Shown: positions 44,322 to 54,449 of the stretch, piece after piece
How the letters are laid out: each line of letters starts with the position of its first letter
Numbering within the stretch: position 1 is the first letter of the stretch
Assembly: GCA_963730555.1 (NCBI GenBank)
Contig: CAVSSS010000011.1
Coordinates: 186,001 to 250,000, forward strand
From: Roseiarcus sp963730555
GTDB taxonomy: Bacteria; Pseudomonadota; Alphaproteobacteria; Rhizobiales; Beijerinckiaceae
Direction: 5' to 3'
DNA length: 64,000 nucleotides
The notes under the pieces: generated by a model
Seen by the model: the letters and a program-made list of their open reading frames with translations, nothing else
Databases searched by the model: none
Told to the model about the DNA's origin: nothing
Position numbers and translations under genes: made by a program

Positions 44322-46706
44322 ATGAAGCCTGCTTCCGCATTGCGCTTGTTACGCTGGGTCGTCGTCGCCTTTGCCGTTGCGGCGCTGGGGCGCGCGGGCG
44401 CGCAAGAAACCCATCGGCTCAATCTCGACGAGACGCGCGCGACGCTGACCGCGACGGAAGGAGCGCTTCGCGACAAAAACCTCGACGACGCCGGGTTGCA
44501 GAGCCTGCGGGCGCAAAGCGACGCGCTCGCCCTCGCGCTGCAGGGCGCGATCGCCGACCTGACGCCTCGCCTCGCCGCCTCGGCGCAGCGTCTCGAGGAG
44601 CTCATGCCCAAATCGGGTCAACCAGCGCCCGCGACGGATGTGGCCGCCAAGGACCTCGAGAACGAGAAGCAGAGGCACGACAGGCTCGACGCGAACCTGC
44701 GCGCCGCGCGCGCCATGTTGCTGGAAGCCAACGATGTCAGCACGCGCATCAGCGAGGCGCGGCGTCAATTATTCGCGCAACAAACATTCGCTCGCTCGTC
44801 CAGCGTTCTCAATCCGCAGCTTTGGACGGCTGTCAGGCGCGAACTCCCGGTGGATGTCGAGGCCGTTGCCAATCTAGTCGACAACTGGCTCGGCGCGCTC
44901 GCGGGCCGGCCGACGCTCGCCGAGAAGATCGGCATGGCGGCGATCGTCATCGCGCTGGCGCTGGCCGCCGCTCCGCTCGGCTGGATTGCGCGCCGATTTG
45001 TTTACCGCGATCAGGGCGAAGCGACGCCAAGCCGGTTGCGTCGCGCGCTGGCCGCGGCCTGGACGTTTGTGATCTATGCCGCGCTGCCGCTCGCGGGCCT
45101 CGGCGTCCTGGCCGGCGCCCTCGACTCCTTCAATCTCACCGATCGAAGCACGCAGGCGCTCATCGACGCCGCGTTTGCGGGGGCGCGCGTATTGATTGCC
45201 GTCAATGCGCTTGGCCGTGGCATGCTCGCGCCTCAGCGCGGGTCCTGGAGGCTCGTTCCGGTCAGTGATCGGACGGCGGGAATCCTCTATCGGCTCGCGA
45301 TGGCGCTTGCGGCGGTCTGGGCGGTCGAACGGCTGGTCGAGCCCATCGCCGACGCGGCCGCCTCGCTTAATATCACGGTCGCCACACGCGGCGTCGGCGC
45401 TGTCATCGCCGCGATCGCGATGTCTCATGCGCTGCGCCAGCTCAGGGTCCAGCCGGCCGGCCCGCAAGGATCGCCGCAAAGCGAAGCCTGGACGCCGCTC
45501 CGGACGCTGGGGTGGGCGGCGGCGTTGATCATCTTCCTGGCCGCGGTGACCGGCTACGTCGCCTTCGCCACTTTCCTCGTCGATCAGGCGATTTACCTCA
45601 GCGTTATCGGCGCCGCGCTCTACATCGCCGATATCATCGCCCAGGACGGAACCGAGGCCGTCTTGAAGCCGGACGCGCCGATTGGCTCGCGTCTGATAGC
45701 CATGGCGGGCCTGCGCCGAAATGTGCTCGCGCAGATCTCCGTCACCCTGCAAGGCGCCGCCCGGCTGGTTGTTGTGCTGCTCGGGTTCGCGGCGGTGCTG
45801 AAACCGTGGGGCGTGCAGTCGCAGGACATGTTCGGCGCGCTGCGCTCGGCCTATTTCGGCTTCTCGATCGGCGGCGTCACCCTGTCGTTGTCGTCGATGG
45901 TCGGCGCGGCGATCGTATTCGCCATCGCCGTCTTTTTCACGCGCCTCGTCCAGGATTGGCTCGGTTCACGGTTCTTGCCGCAGACGCGTCTGGACGCCGG
46001 CGCAAGAAACTCGGTCCGGACGATTTTCGGCTATATCGGCGTCATCGTCGCGGTGCTCATGGCCGGCGCGCAAATCGGCCTCGATCTTCAGAAGATCGCG
46101 CTGATCGCCGGGGGCCTCTCGGTCGGCATCGGTTTCGGGCTGCAGACGATCGCCAACAATTTCGTCTCCGGCCTCATCCTGTTGTGGGACCGCACCATCC
46201 GCGTCGGCGACTGGGTGGTGGTGGGATCGGACCAGGGGTTCGTTCGCTCGATCAACGCCCGCGCGACCGAGATCGAGACCTTCGACCGCGGCAGCTTGAT
46301 CGTTCCCAACTCGAACTTCGTCAGCGGCGTCGTCAAGAACTGGGTGCATAACGATCGCGTCGGACGCATCATCGTGCCGATCAACATCGCTTACGAAAGC
46401 GACGTCGATCAGGTGCGCGATCTCATGATCGCCGCGGCCAAGGCGCAGGACCAGGTGCTCGCCATTCCCGCCCCGTCGGTGCTGTTCGCCGAGTTCGGCG
46501 ACTGGTCGATCAAGTTCAATCTGATCTGCTTCGTCGACGACATCGAGAGGGCGGAGCGCACGCGAAGCGACATCCATTTCGAGATCTTACGCCGAATGCG
46601 GGAGGCGGGCCTGCGCATCGCCTATCCCGCGCCGCCGCCAGCGGACGTCCCTTGGACATTCCAGCCGGAGACGAAGCCCGCGCCGCCTCAGGCGCAGCGG
46701 AAGTAG
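44322..46706 (+). CDS. Large mechanosensitive channel protein (DUF3772 + MscS)
   Basis: The chosen start at 44322 (MKPASALRLLRWVVVAFAVA) places a signal-like segment at the N-terminus; ATGs at 44247 and 44274 would add 25 or 16 charged residues. The 794-residue protein has a long periplasmic coiled-coil region (about 25-150), then eight or more transmembrane helices, and the MscS pore and beta domain near the C-terminus (GLSVGIGFGLQTIANNFVSG, then WDRTIRVGDWV). It should open on membrane tension under osmotic downshift. Confidence 0.88.
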   Translation: MKPASALRLLRWVVVAFAVAALGRAGAQETHRLNLDETRATLTATEGALRDKNLDDAGLQSLRAQSDALALALQGAIADLTPRLAASAQRLEELMPKSGQPAPATDVAAKDLENEKQRHDRLDANLRAARAMLLEANDVSTRISEARRQLFAQQTFARSSSVLNPQLWTAVRRELPVDVEAVANLVDNWLGALAGRPTLAEKIGMAAIVIALALAAAPLGWIARRFVYRDQGEATPSRLRRALAAAWTFVIYAALPLAGLGVLAGALDSFNLTDRSTQALIDAAFAGARVLIAVNALGRGMLAPQRGSWRLVPVSDRTAGILYRLAMALAAVWAVERLVEPIADAAASLNITVATRGVGAVIAAIAMSHALRQLRVQPAGPQGSPQSEAWTPLRTLGWAAALIIFLAAVTGYVAFATFLVDQAIYLSVIGAALYIADIIAQDGTEAVLKPDAPIGSRLIAMAGLRRNVLAQISVTLQGAARLVVVLLGFAAVLKPWGVQSQDMFGALRSAYFGFSIGGVTLSLSSMVGAAIVFAIAVFFTRLVQDWLGSRFLPQTRLDAGARNSVRTIFGYIGVIVAVLMAGAQIGLDLQKIALIAGGLSVGIGFGLQTIANNFVSGLILLWDRTIRVGDWVVVGSDQGFVRSINARATEIETFDRGSLIVPNSNFVSGVVKNWVHNDRVGRIIVPINIAYESDVDQVRDLMIAAAKAQDQVLAIPAPSVLFAEFGDWSIKFNLICFVDDIERAERTRSDIHFEILRRMREAGLRIAYPAPPPADVPWTFQPETKPAPPQAQRK

Positions 46707-46746
46707 CTTAGCGACCGGCGTCGGAGCAAGCGATGCGAGGACGTCC

Positions 46747-47610
46747 TCACGCGGCCGAGCCGAGCCGCCCCGCCTCCCAGCCGATGATGGCCTGCTTGCG
46801 CGCAAGGCCCCAATGGTAGCCGGTGAGCGCTCCGGAGCGGCCCAGCACGCGATGACAGGGCACGACGAACGAGATCGGATTTTTCCCGACAGCGGCGCCG
46901 ACGGCGCGCGCGGCGGTCGGCCTGCCGATCTTGCAAGCGATATGTGAATAGGTCGTCGCCCGCCCTAGCGGCACGCTGAGCAGCGTCTCCCAGACCCTAA
47001 GCTCGAAATCCGTGCCGATCAGGACGACGCGCAACGGCGCGTCAGCCCGCCACAGCGCAGGATCGAAGGCGCGGCTCGCATAAGGGGCGGTCGAGCGCTC
47101 GTCCTCGATGAGGCGCGCTCGCGGCCAGCGCCTCGCCATGTCGGCTCGCGCCGCTTCGCGATTGCCGTCGTCGACGAAACCGAGACCCGCCATGCCGCGG
47201 GACGCTGCGACCACGATCGCCTCGCCGAAAGGCGACGGATGGAAGCCATAAGCGAGCTTGAGATCGTCGCGGCGATAGTCGCCGGGCGTCAGCGCCTCGT
47301 GGGCGACGAACAGGTCATGCAGCCGGCTCGGGCCCGAAAGGCCGACGTCATAGGCCGCGTCGAGCACGCTCGCTGAATCGCGCAATAGCTCCCGCGCCCG
47401 CTCGATGGTGATCGCCTGCAAGAACGCTTTCGGGGTCAGGCCGGCCCAGCGCTTGAAGACATCCTGGAAGTGCGAAGCCGAAAGGCCGACATGGCTCGCG
47501 GTGGCCTCGACCGACGGCTGATCGCGGTACCGCTTGGAGATGAACTCGATCGCGCGCTTGACGGTGGCGTAGTCCGCGCCAGCGGGGGGGGCGGTAGGGA
47601 TGTCGAGCAT
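46747..47610 (-). CDS. Ada-like AraC HTH plus methylated-DNA cysteine methyltransferase
   Basis: The 287-residue protein has an N-terminal AraC-type HTH (about 20-115) and a C-terminal O6-alkylguanine transferase with the acceptor Cys in PCHRV (about residue 252), the AVGAAVGKNPISFVVPCHR region and a downstream GYHWGLARK. The N-terminal Zn domain with the Cys38-type methylphosphotriester site of full Ada is absent, so it cannot use the classic phosphotriester switch. It repairs alkylated guanine. Confidence 0.9.
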   Translation of the reverse strand: MLDIPTAPPAGADYATVKRAIEFISKRYRDQPSVEATASHVGLSASHFQDVFKRWAGLTPKAFLQAITIERARELLRDSASVLDAAYDVGLSGPSRLHDLFVAHEALTPGDYRRDDLKLAYGFHPSPFGEAIVVAASRGMAGLGFVDDGNREAARADMARRWPRARLIEDERSTAPYASRAFDPALWRADAPLRVVLIGTDFELRVWETLLSVPLGRATTYSHIACKIGRPTAARAVGAAVGKNPISFVVPCHRVLGRSGALTGYHWGLARKQAIIGWEAGRLGSAA

Positions 47611-47729
47611 GACCGGTCCTGTTGAGCCGCGCGCGCTTCAAGCGCACCGGATCGGCGCCCATACCCCGCTCTGACGACCCGCGCCACCCGAAAACGACGA
47701 TGGACGCGACGAAGCCGGCGGGGCGAAGG

Positions 47730-48410
47730 CTACCGCACGTCGACGATGGCGTCCCAGCCCCATTTGAGCAACGGCAGCGTGTCGCGGACGAAGGCGCAGA
47801 AGTCGTCGGGCAGCGCCGGCGAGGCGATCGCCGTCTCGGGGACCGGGCGCAAGCAGACCAGGCTCTTGAGCCGCGCGGCCGCGGCAATCTCGGGATCGTC
47901 GATCGCCTCGAAGCCGCGCGGCGCGCGCTTGAGCGAATCCTCCGCCGACAAAGAGAGCCCCGCCTTCTTGAGCTTGGCAAGCATCGCCTTGAACGGCTTA
48001 GGCGCGCGCGCCGCCGCCGCGCGCAGGCGCGCAAGCTGGTCGGGCTCGGGATGATAGAAGCCGGCGGCGAAGAAGCATTCCTCGGGAGACAGGTGGAAAT
48101 AGAGAAGCCCAGGATCGTTCTTCCCTCCCGACCGGGTCAGCACCACGCCGGCGTGCGTCTTGTAAGGGTCCTTGTTGGCGGAGAAGCGGACGTCGCGATG
48201 GATGCGGAACATCGAAGACTTGCGATCGCCCTTGATCGGGATTTTCGCTTGGCGCAGGCGCTCGGCGACCTCCTCGACCAGGTCGCCCATCGGGCCCTTG
48301 ACCGCGGTTTCATAAGTCTCGCGGTTGGCCTCGAACCATTCCCGGCTCTGGTGGAACTTGAGCGCCTTGAAGAACGGCAGCGCCTTAGGGCCGAAACCTG
48401 CGAACGCCAT
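47730..48410 (-). CDS. DUF2461 family protein
   Basis: This 226-residue protein fits the DUF2461 family by the opening FxxxALPFFKALKFHQSREWF (conserved 'FLxxLxxNNxREWF' pattern), then SSMFRIHRDVRFSANKDPYKTH and YFHLSPEECFFAAGFYHPE. It is cytoplasmic and the biochemical role is not known. It lies between the Ada-like gene and pncB on the same strand. Confidence 0.9.
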   Translation of the reverse strand: MAFAGFGPKALPFFKALKFHQSREWFEANRETYETAVKGPMGDLVEEVAERLRQAKIPIKGDRKSSMFRIHRDVRFSANKDPYKTHAGVVLTRSGGKNDPGLLYFHLSPEECFFAAGFYHPEPDQLARLRAAAARAPKPFKAMLAKLKKAGLSLSAEDSLKRAPRGFEAIDDPEIAAAARLKSLVCLRPVPETAIASPALPDDFCAFVRDTLPLLKWGWDAIVDVR

Positions 48411-48431
48411 TGATCCTCGGGGCTCGACCCC

Positions 48432-49748
48432 CTAAACTGTCACAGGCATGGTCTTCATGCCGACCAATCCGAACACCCGGCGATAGCGCTCGACCTCGTC
48501 CAGCAGGCCCAACACCTTGTTGGGGTTGTCCGAGAGCTTGACCGCTGGTCGTCCATCCGCCTCCACAACCTTGCAGACGAGCGAAATCGGCTTGAGCTGG
48601 CCGTCGACGCCGGCTGGGGCGCAGCCAATGAAATCATTAGTCAGGTTCGTGCCCCAGCCGAATGACAGGTTGACCTGCCCGCGCAGCGCGCGCACCGATT
48701 CTTCGATCGAATCGACGTCCATCGCGTCGGACAGCACGACGAGCTTGTCGCGCGGATCCCGTCCTCGTTCCTTCCACCAGGCGATCAGCTCCCGCGCCGC
48801 GGGGACCGGGGCCTTCAAGTCCGGCCGCGCGCCCTTCCAGTCCGCCACCCAGTCGGGCGCGTGGGCAAGGAACGACGTTGTGCCAAAGCAATCCGGCAGA
48901 ACAACCAAGAGATTGCCCCCGTACATCTTCGCCCAGTCCTTCAGCACCTTGTACGGCGCCTCGAACAAAGCCTCGTCGTCCTCCGCGAGCGCCGCATAGA
49001 CCATGGGCAATTCGTGGGCGTTGGTGCCGATCGCCTCAAGGCCCGTATCCATCGCGTGCTTGACGTTGGAGGTGCCGATGAAACTCGCGCCTAAGCCCTC
49101 CTGCATCGCCTCGACGCACCAGCGATGCCAAAGAAAGCCGTGGCGCCGGCGGGTGCCGAAATCCGACACTCTCACCGGCCCTTCCTCCCGCTCGAGAATG
49201 CGCAGCCGCTCGACTTTCGACCATAGCTTGGCCTTGGCGCGGGCGTAGAGCACGTCGAGGTCGAAGCGGCTCATGCGGCGCATGGCGGCGCGCGCCCTGA
49301 GCTCGCTGATGATGGCGAGCGCGGGAATCTCCCACATCGTCGTCCCCGTCCAGGGGCCGGCGAAGCTGAGTTCGTACTGCCCATCGCGCGTCGTCAGCTC
49401 GTATTCGGGCAATTGAAACGCCGCCAGCCACTCCATGAACTCAGGCTCGAAAATATGGCGCGTGCCATAAAAGGTATTGCCCGCGAGCCAGATCAGCTCG
49501 TTCTTGGCCAGTCGCAAGGTGCGCGCATGATCGAGCTGGTCGGTGAGTTCCCGCTCGTCCACGATATCGGCAAGCCTCACCGACGTCGTCCGATTGATGA
49601 GCTGGAAGGTCACCTGACGCTTTGGATGCATCTTCCAGATCATCTGAAGCATCAAAAGCTTGTAGAAGTCCGTATCGAGCAGCGTGCGGACGGCTGGATC
49701 GATGCGAAACGTATGATTATAGACGCGGGTTGCGATATCCGTGGCCAT
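48432..49748 (-). CDS. pncB: Nicotinate phosphoribosyltransferase
   Basis: This NAD-salvage enzyme makes nicotinate mononucleotide from nicotinate and PRPP with ATP. The 438-residue length fits. Landmarks are LLDTDFYKLLMLQMIW near residue 20, FGTRRRHGFLWHRWC, FIGTSNVKHAMDTGLEAIGTNAHE and SFGWGTNLTNDF (phosphate loop region). Confidence 0.95.
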   Translation of the reverse strand: MATDIATRVYNHTFRIDPAVRTLLDTDFYKLLMLQMIWKMHPKRQVTFQLINRTTSVRLADIVDERELTDQLDHARTLRLAKNELIWLAGNTFYGTRHIFEPEFMEWLAAFQLPEYELTTRDGQYELSFAGPWTGTTMWEIPALAIISELRARAAMRRMSRFDLDVLYARAKAKLWSKVERLRILEREEGPVRVSDFGTRRRHGFLWHRWCVEAMQEGLGASFIGTSNVKHAMDTGLEAIGTNAHELPMVYAALAEDDEALFEAPYKVLKDWAKMYGGNLLVVLPDCFGTTSFLAHAPDWVADWKGARPDLKAPVPAARELIAWWKERGRDPRDKLVVLSDAMDVDSIEESVRALRGQVNLSFGWGTNLTNDFIGCAPAGVDGQLKPISLVCKVVEADGRPAVKLSDNPNKVLGLLDEVERYRRVFGLVGMKTMPVTV

Positions 49749-49823
49749 TATGCGAGCTTAAAGGACACGACGGCAAAGCGACAAGGGCGCCCATGCCGTT
49801 GAGCCCAAGGATGCGATGAACAG

Positions 49824-50630
49824 ATGAATGTGACGGCGGCCTCTCCAGGCCCGACCCGGAAATCTCAGCCTCGCGTCGGCCTCTTTGTCACCTGCCTCGT
49901 CGACATCATTCGGCCGAGCGTCGGCTTCGCGGCGGTCAAATTGCTCGAGGACGCCGGATGCAAGGTGGTCGTGCCGAGTCAAACCTGCTGCGGTCAGCCG
50001 GCGTACAATGCCGGCGACCGCGAAAGCGCGAAACGGCTGGCGCGGCAGGCGATCGACGCGTTCGAGGATTGCGACTATGTCGTCGCGCCGAGCGGCTCGT
50101 GCGGCGGCATGCTGATCAAGCACTACCCGGACCTGTTCGCTGGCGAGCCGGATCTCGCGCGGCGGGCCGAGCTTTTCGCTGAAAAGGCGCATGAACTGAT
50201 CAGCTTCCTGGTCGACGTCATGGGCGTCAAGAAGGTCGCGGCGCGTTATGAAGGAACCGTCGCCTATCACGATTCCTGTGCGGGCCTGCGCGAGCTCGGC
50301 GTCAAGACGCAGCCGCGGCGGCTTCTGGCAGGGGTCGAGGGCCTGACGCTGGTCGAGCTGAACGAGGCCGAGACCTGTTGTGGCTTCGGCGGCCTGTTCG
50401 CAACCAAATACGGCGAACTCTCGAACGCGATCGTCGGGCGCAAAGCCGACGACATCCGTAGCGCTCAGGCCGATACGGTGCTCGCCGGCGATCTCGGCTG
50501 CCTCATGAACATGGCCGGCAGGCTTCAGCGCGAGGGGTCGCCGATCAAGGCGCGCCATGTCGCCGAAATCCTCGCCGGCATGGCGGACGGCCCGGCGATC
50601 GGCGAAGGCAAGCCGGAGGCGGCCCGATGA
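49824..50630 (+). CDS. lutA: L-lactate utilisation Fe-S protein LutA (LldE)
   Basis: LutA is part of the LutABC complex that oxidises L-lactate to pyruvate. The 268-residue protein has two cysteine-rich CCG domains: PSQTCCGQPAYNAGD (about 52-66) with PSGSCGGM (about 91-98), and ETCCGFGGLF (about 185-194). Its stop overlaps the lutB start (ATGA). No lldD or lactate permease is adjacent. Confidence 0.94.
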   Translation: MNVTAASPGPTRKSQPRVGLFVTCLVDIIRPSVGFAAVKLLEDAGCKVVVPSQTCCGQPAYNAGDRESAKRLARQAIDAFEDCDYVVAPSGSCGGMLIKHYPDLFAGEPDLARRAELFAEKAHELISFLVDVMGVKKVAARYEGTVAYHDSCAGLRELGVKTQPRRLLAGVEGLTLVELNEAETCCGFGGLFATKYGELSNAIVGRKADDIRSAQADTVLAGDLGCLMNMAGRLQREGSPIKARHVAEILAGMADGPAIGEGKPEAAR

Positions 50631-52054
50631 GTGTCATCGCGACCTCGGCCCAATTCAAGGACAATGCGCATGAGGCGCTGAGCGACGCCCGATTGCAAAG
50701 CGCGATGTCATTTTCGCGCAATTTCGTCACGCGCCGCGCCGCAGCGGCCGCCCGGCTGCCCGAATTCGAGGCGCTGCGCGACAGCGCCCGCGCGATCAAG
50801 GACCATACGCTCGCCCATCTCGACCTCTATCTCGAAGCCTACGAGGCGAAGGTCCGCGCGAGCGGCGGCGAAGTCCACTATGCGCAGGACGCCGACGAAG
50901 CGCGCAAGATCATCGTCGACCTCTGCAAGTCGAGGGGGGCGAAGAGCGTCACCAAAGGCAAATCGATGATCGCCGAGGAAATCGGCCTCAATCATGCGCT
51001 GGAGGAAGCAGGGATCGAGCCTATCGAAACCGACCTCGGCGAATACATCATTCAATTGCGCGGCGAGACCCCGTCTCACATCCTCGCCCCGGCGATCCAT
51101 CTCCTGGCGAAGGATGTCGAGCAGGAATTCCGCAAGGCGCATCGCGATTTGCCGGCCGACCGAAGTCTCGCGGAGCCGGAGCAATTGGTGGCGGAAGCGC
51201 GCCAGGTGCTGCGCGCCAAGTTCCTCGCCGCCGACGTCGGCATAACCGGCGCCAACTTCCTCGTCGCCGAGACCGGAACCTCGATCATCGTCACCAACGA
51301 AGGCAACGGGGACCTGACGCAAACGCTCCCCGAGGCCCACATCGTCATCGCATCCATCGAAAAGATCGTGCCGACGCTCGAGGACGCCGCGCAGCTCATG
51401 CGCGTGCTGGCGCGCTCGGCGACCGGCCAGGACGCCTCGGTCTATACGACGCTGTCGACCGGGCCGCGCCGGCCGGGCGATCCCGACGGTCCGAGAGCTT
51501 ACCATGTCGTGATTCTCGACAATGGCCGCTCGGCAATGCTGGGCGGCGAGTTCGAACCCATGCTGCGCTGCATACGCTGCGGCGCCTGCATGAACCATTG
51601 CCCGGTCTATCAAGCCGTCGGAGGCCATGCTTACGGCTGGGTCTATCCGGGGCCGATGGGCGCGGTGCTGACCCCCTCGCTCATCGGCGTCGCCGAGGGC
51701 GGGCAATTGCCCAACGCCTCGACCTTCTGCGGCCGCTGCGAAGAGGTGTGCCCAGTCCGCATCCCGTTGCCCGGCATGATGCGACACTGGCGCGAGCGCG
51801 AGTTTGAGCGTCGGCTGTCGCCGGCGCCGCTGCGCTATGGCCTGGGATTCTGGGCGTTTTTCGCCAATCGTCCGGGGCTCTACCGGATGGCGACGGGTCT
51901 CGCCGCCCGCGTCCTGCATCTCGCCGGCCGAAACAAGGGCCGCTTTGCCTCGCTGCCCTTCGCTGGCGGCTGGACGCGCTATCGCGACCTTGCGGCGCCG
52001 CAGGGGGCCACATTCCAGAGCCAGTGGCGATCGAGGAGCGGAGCGGTTCGATGA
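50627..52054 (+). CDS. lutB: L-lactate utilisation Fe-S protein LutB
   Basis: This 475-residue subunit has the LUD domain and two 4Fe-4S motifs: CIRCGACMNHCPVY (about 308-321) and CGRCEEVCPVRIPLP (about 365-379). The GNGDLTQTLPEAHI block is typical. It is coupled by ATGA to lutA upstream and lutC downstream. Confidence 0.95.
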   Translation: MSVIATSAQFKDNAHEALSDARLQSAMSFSRNFVTRRAAAAARLPEFEALRDSARAIKDHTLAHLDLYLEAYEAKVRASGGEVHYAQDADEARKIIVDLCKSRGAKSVTKGKSMIAEEIGLNHALEEAGIEPIETDLGEYIIQLRGETPSHILAPAIHLLAKDVEQEFRKAHRDLPADRSLAEPEQLVAEARQVLRAKFLAADVGITGANFLVAETGTSIIVTNEGNGDLTQTLPEAHIVIASIEKIVPTLEDAAQLMRVLARSATGQDASVYTTLSTGPRRPGDPDGPRAYHVVILDNGRSAMLGGEFEPMLRCIRCGACMNHCPVYQAVGGHAYGWVYPGPMGAVLTPSLIGVAEGGQLPNASTFCGRCEEVCPVRIPLPGMMRHWREREFERRLSPAPLRYGLGFWAFFANRPGLYRMATGLAARVLHLAGRNKGRFASLPFAGGWTRYRDLAAPQGATFQSQWRSRSGAVR

Positions 52055-52719
52055 GGTCGCGCGCGGCGGTGTTCGCCAGCATTCGCCGCTCGCTTGGCGT
52101 AACCGGCGACGAAGCGACGCGCCGGTTCGAGGTCGAAACGCGGCTCAAGCAAGCGCCGCCCGGAATCGTGCCGAAGCGCGGTCAGGGCGACGCCTCCGCC
52201 CGGCTCGCGACTTTCAAGGCGGAGGCCGAGCGCGCCCAGGCGAGCGTAACTGAAGTCCAGGAGTGGGCGGACGCGCCGGCGGAAATCGCCCGCTACCTTC
52301 GCGAGAGAAATTGCCCCGCGACGCTACGCATGGGCGACGACCCGCGTCTGGCTCAGATGCCGTGGGGCGAAACCTCGCTCGAAATCCTACACGGCCCATC
52401 CGATGGAGGCGACGTCAACGCGGTTTCAGCCGCCTTTGCGGGGATTGCTGAGAGCGGAACGCTGGCGCTCGTCTCCGGCCCCGACAATCCAACAACTCTC
52501 AATTTTCTGCCCGACAACCACATTGTCGTCCTGCCGCGCGAGGCCATCGAGGCCGACTACGAGAGCGTGTTCGCCAAGCTGCGTGGGATTTATGGCAAGG
52601 GCGGCGCGCCGCGCACGCTTAACTTCATCACGGGTCCCTCGCGGTCGGCCGATATCGAGCAGACCCTTCTCTTAGGCGCTCACGGACCTCGAGGGCTGCA
52701 TATCGTCGTCGTCGGTTAA
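52051..52719 (+). CDS. lutC: L-lactate utilisation protein LutC
   Basis: LutC, a LUD-domain protein of 222 residues, starts at the ATG overlapping the lutB stop; an in-frame start 27 bases upstream is inside lutB. Typical patterns are RAAVFASIRRSLGV at the N-terminus and GTLALVSGPDNPTTLNFLPDNHI in the core. The last seven codons (LHIVVVG) with the stop lie in a 26-base sequence that recurs at 54681-54706. Confidence 0.94.
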   Translation: MRSRAAVFASIRRSLGVTGDEATRRFEVETRLKQAPPGIVPKRGQGDASARLATFKAEAERAQASVTEVQEWADAPAEIARYLRERNCPATLRMGDDPRLAQMPWGETSLEILHGPSDGGDVNAVSAAFAGIAESGTLALVSGPDNPTTLNFLPDNHIVVLPREAIEADYESVFAKLRGIYGKGGAPRTLNFITGPSRSADIEQTLLLGAHGPRGLHIVVVG

Positions 52720-52721
52720 GC
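52696..52721 (+). repeat. Direct repeat, copy 1 (3' end of lutC)
   Basis: The 26 bases from CTGCATATCGTCG through the TAAGC at the lutC stop recur at 54681-54706 with 24 of 26 identical. The two copies bracket the broken membrane-protein gene. Confidence 0.7.
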
Positions 52722-52738
52722 GCCGCGAGCTTGGCCTG

Positions 52739-54449
52739 CTAAAGCGTCTGAGGCCGTGTTGTTCGCTCCCAGCGCCTTCGATTCGATGAAGGTTCTGGCG
52801 CTCTTTGCCCAAGGCCGGCCTGAACGAGGCGGCGGACGACGTCCACTTCGTGACGGTCGACTTTGAGCATTACGCATGTGGGCCCGACTGCGTCGGCGTT
52901 GGGCGAGAGAACCGAGAGCTGCCGCCATCGCGCATCGAGGACCCGCTTCAGAAAATCGACGTCCGTCCCTTGATCGATGAGGAGCGCCATGCGTTCGAGA
53001 GGAACGAGGTCCAGCAGAGTTTGCAACTCGAACACGCAGCCGTCATTCTGAGGGCCGAAACTCCGTAGGTCCATGACAACGAGTTGCACATCGATCATCA
53101 GTTTTCTGACGGCGCTCCGCCAAACCTCGCCTGCGCAGAAAAACTCAGCGATTTCGGAATCGTCCATCGGGGTCGCGACGCTCGTTCATTTCCTAGAGGC
53201 GCTGGAACAGAGCCGCTTCGTCGCGAACGAACAGTCCGCCGAGGCGTCCACGAACGAAAGCGAGAAGCTTTGAGGCCTCAATGGTGCGGCTCGCAAGATC
53301 CGGCGCGGCTATAACCCGAATAGATCCGAGATAGCGCCACCGCGACCCAATCAGGTCGAAAAGTCGGCTGGAGCGTCCGCGAAAACCGAAAACGCGCAAC
53401 AGTAACAGGCGAAGGGGTTGTTGCTGCAGTTTTGTCGACAGCTGCCGAAACCACAAGAGGCAGACGGCTTTGTAGATCGCGAACGGGATTAGTCCTAGGC
53501 CCGCCCAGACGCCAATTTCGAAGCCGAGATCCATGCACAAAATGAGGCTTTGCCCGAACCAGATGGAATCGATGACCATGGTTTGCTCGCTGAAACATCG
53601 GGCGGCGTAGGCGGCGGCCAACCATCGAACGGTGATCCATCCAATCGCCAGACCCGCGGCCAAGCCTGCAATGTCGACTGTCCAAACGAGACCGTTCGCC
53701 CCGATGTTGGTCCAGTGCAAGATCTGGTGGGCTGCGCTTGTTCCAATGGGGCTTCCCAGCGCGATCAAAGCAATCTGCCGGCACCCAAGGGCGAGGGTGG
53801 TAAATACGAGAACAATCGGCCCAATCGCGCGAACGGTACGGTTTAAGAACAACAGCAAATAGAGGCCCGGTTCGGCGAACGTCACCCAAAGAAGAACAGG
53901 ATTGAGAAAGGCGGCGAAGGTAATTCCGGCAATCGTGGTCGGACGGGAACCGCTCGGCGTGGACCAGAGACAGAAGAACGCGATTACGAAAGCATAGCAA
54001 GCGATCACCCCAGCCTGACGCCGCCGATCCCCCGTCCATATGAGATTGAGGGTAAGAACGACTGGCCAGGCGTAGGCCCAGGCGACGCACGCAGTCCGGA
54101 GCGGGCGAAATTCGATGCCCGAGGCGGCGAACAGAAGAATCATGCTTGATATTCCGAACGCGGTCCCCGCCAATGCGTAGATAGCCGCGCCCGGCACACT
54201 GGGATCGGCGAGCAGCGAAGGGCTTGACCGTTGCTCGGACTCGATCTCTTCGGTCTTGTAGTGGAGCTGAGACTGCGGCCTACGCCGAGCCATTTCCTCC
54301 TCGAATGCCGGCCGCTTATTGGAAGCGCTCCGCATTTCGCGCTCGAGACCGCGCCGGTAAAGCCAAAGAGTCAGAATTCCCAGCGCCAACGTCAGCGGGC
54401 CGGCGAACAGAAAGATCAGCGTGATCTCGCCCGAGTTCAAAAAGCCCAT
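52739..54449 (-). pseudogene. Multi-pass membrane protein, broken by a stop and a frameshift
   Basis: The 5' part (54449 to 53193, 418 residues) encodes at least eight transmembrane segments and ends at TAG after ALFQRL. Reading on gives EMNERRDPDGRFR in the same frame, then the sequence continues in another frame as FFCAGEVWRSAVRKLM, MDLRSFGPQNDGCVFELQTLL and VPLERMALLIDQ down to 52739. The pieces look like one known rhizobial-type membrane protein with a conserved soluble C-terminus. The gene therefore needs both a stop removed and a frame corrected. Confidence 0.7.

Noticed and set aside
53073..53314. Small plus-strand frames inside the broken membrane gene
   Set aside because: They are the reverse reading of the degraded gene with no ribosome sites.
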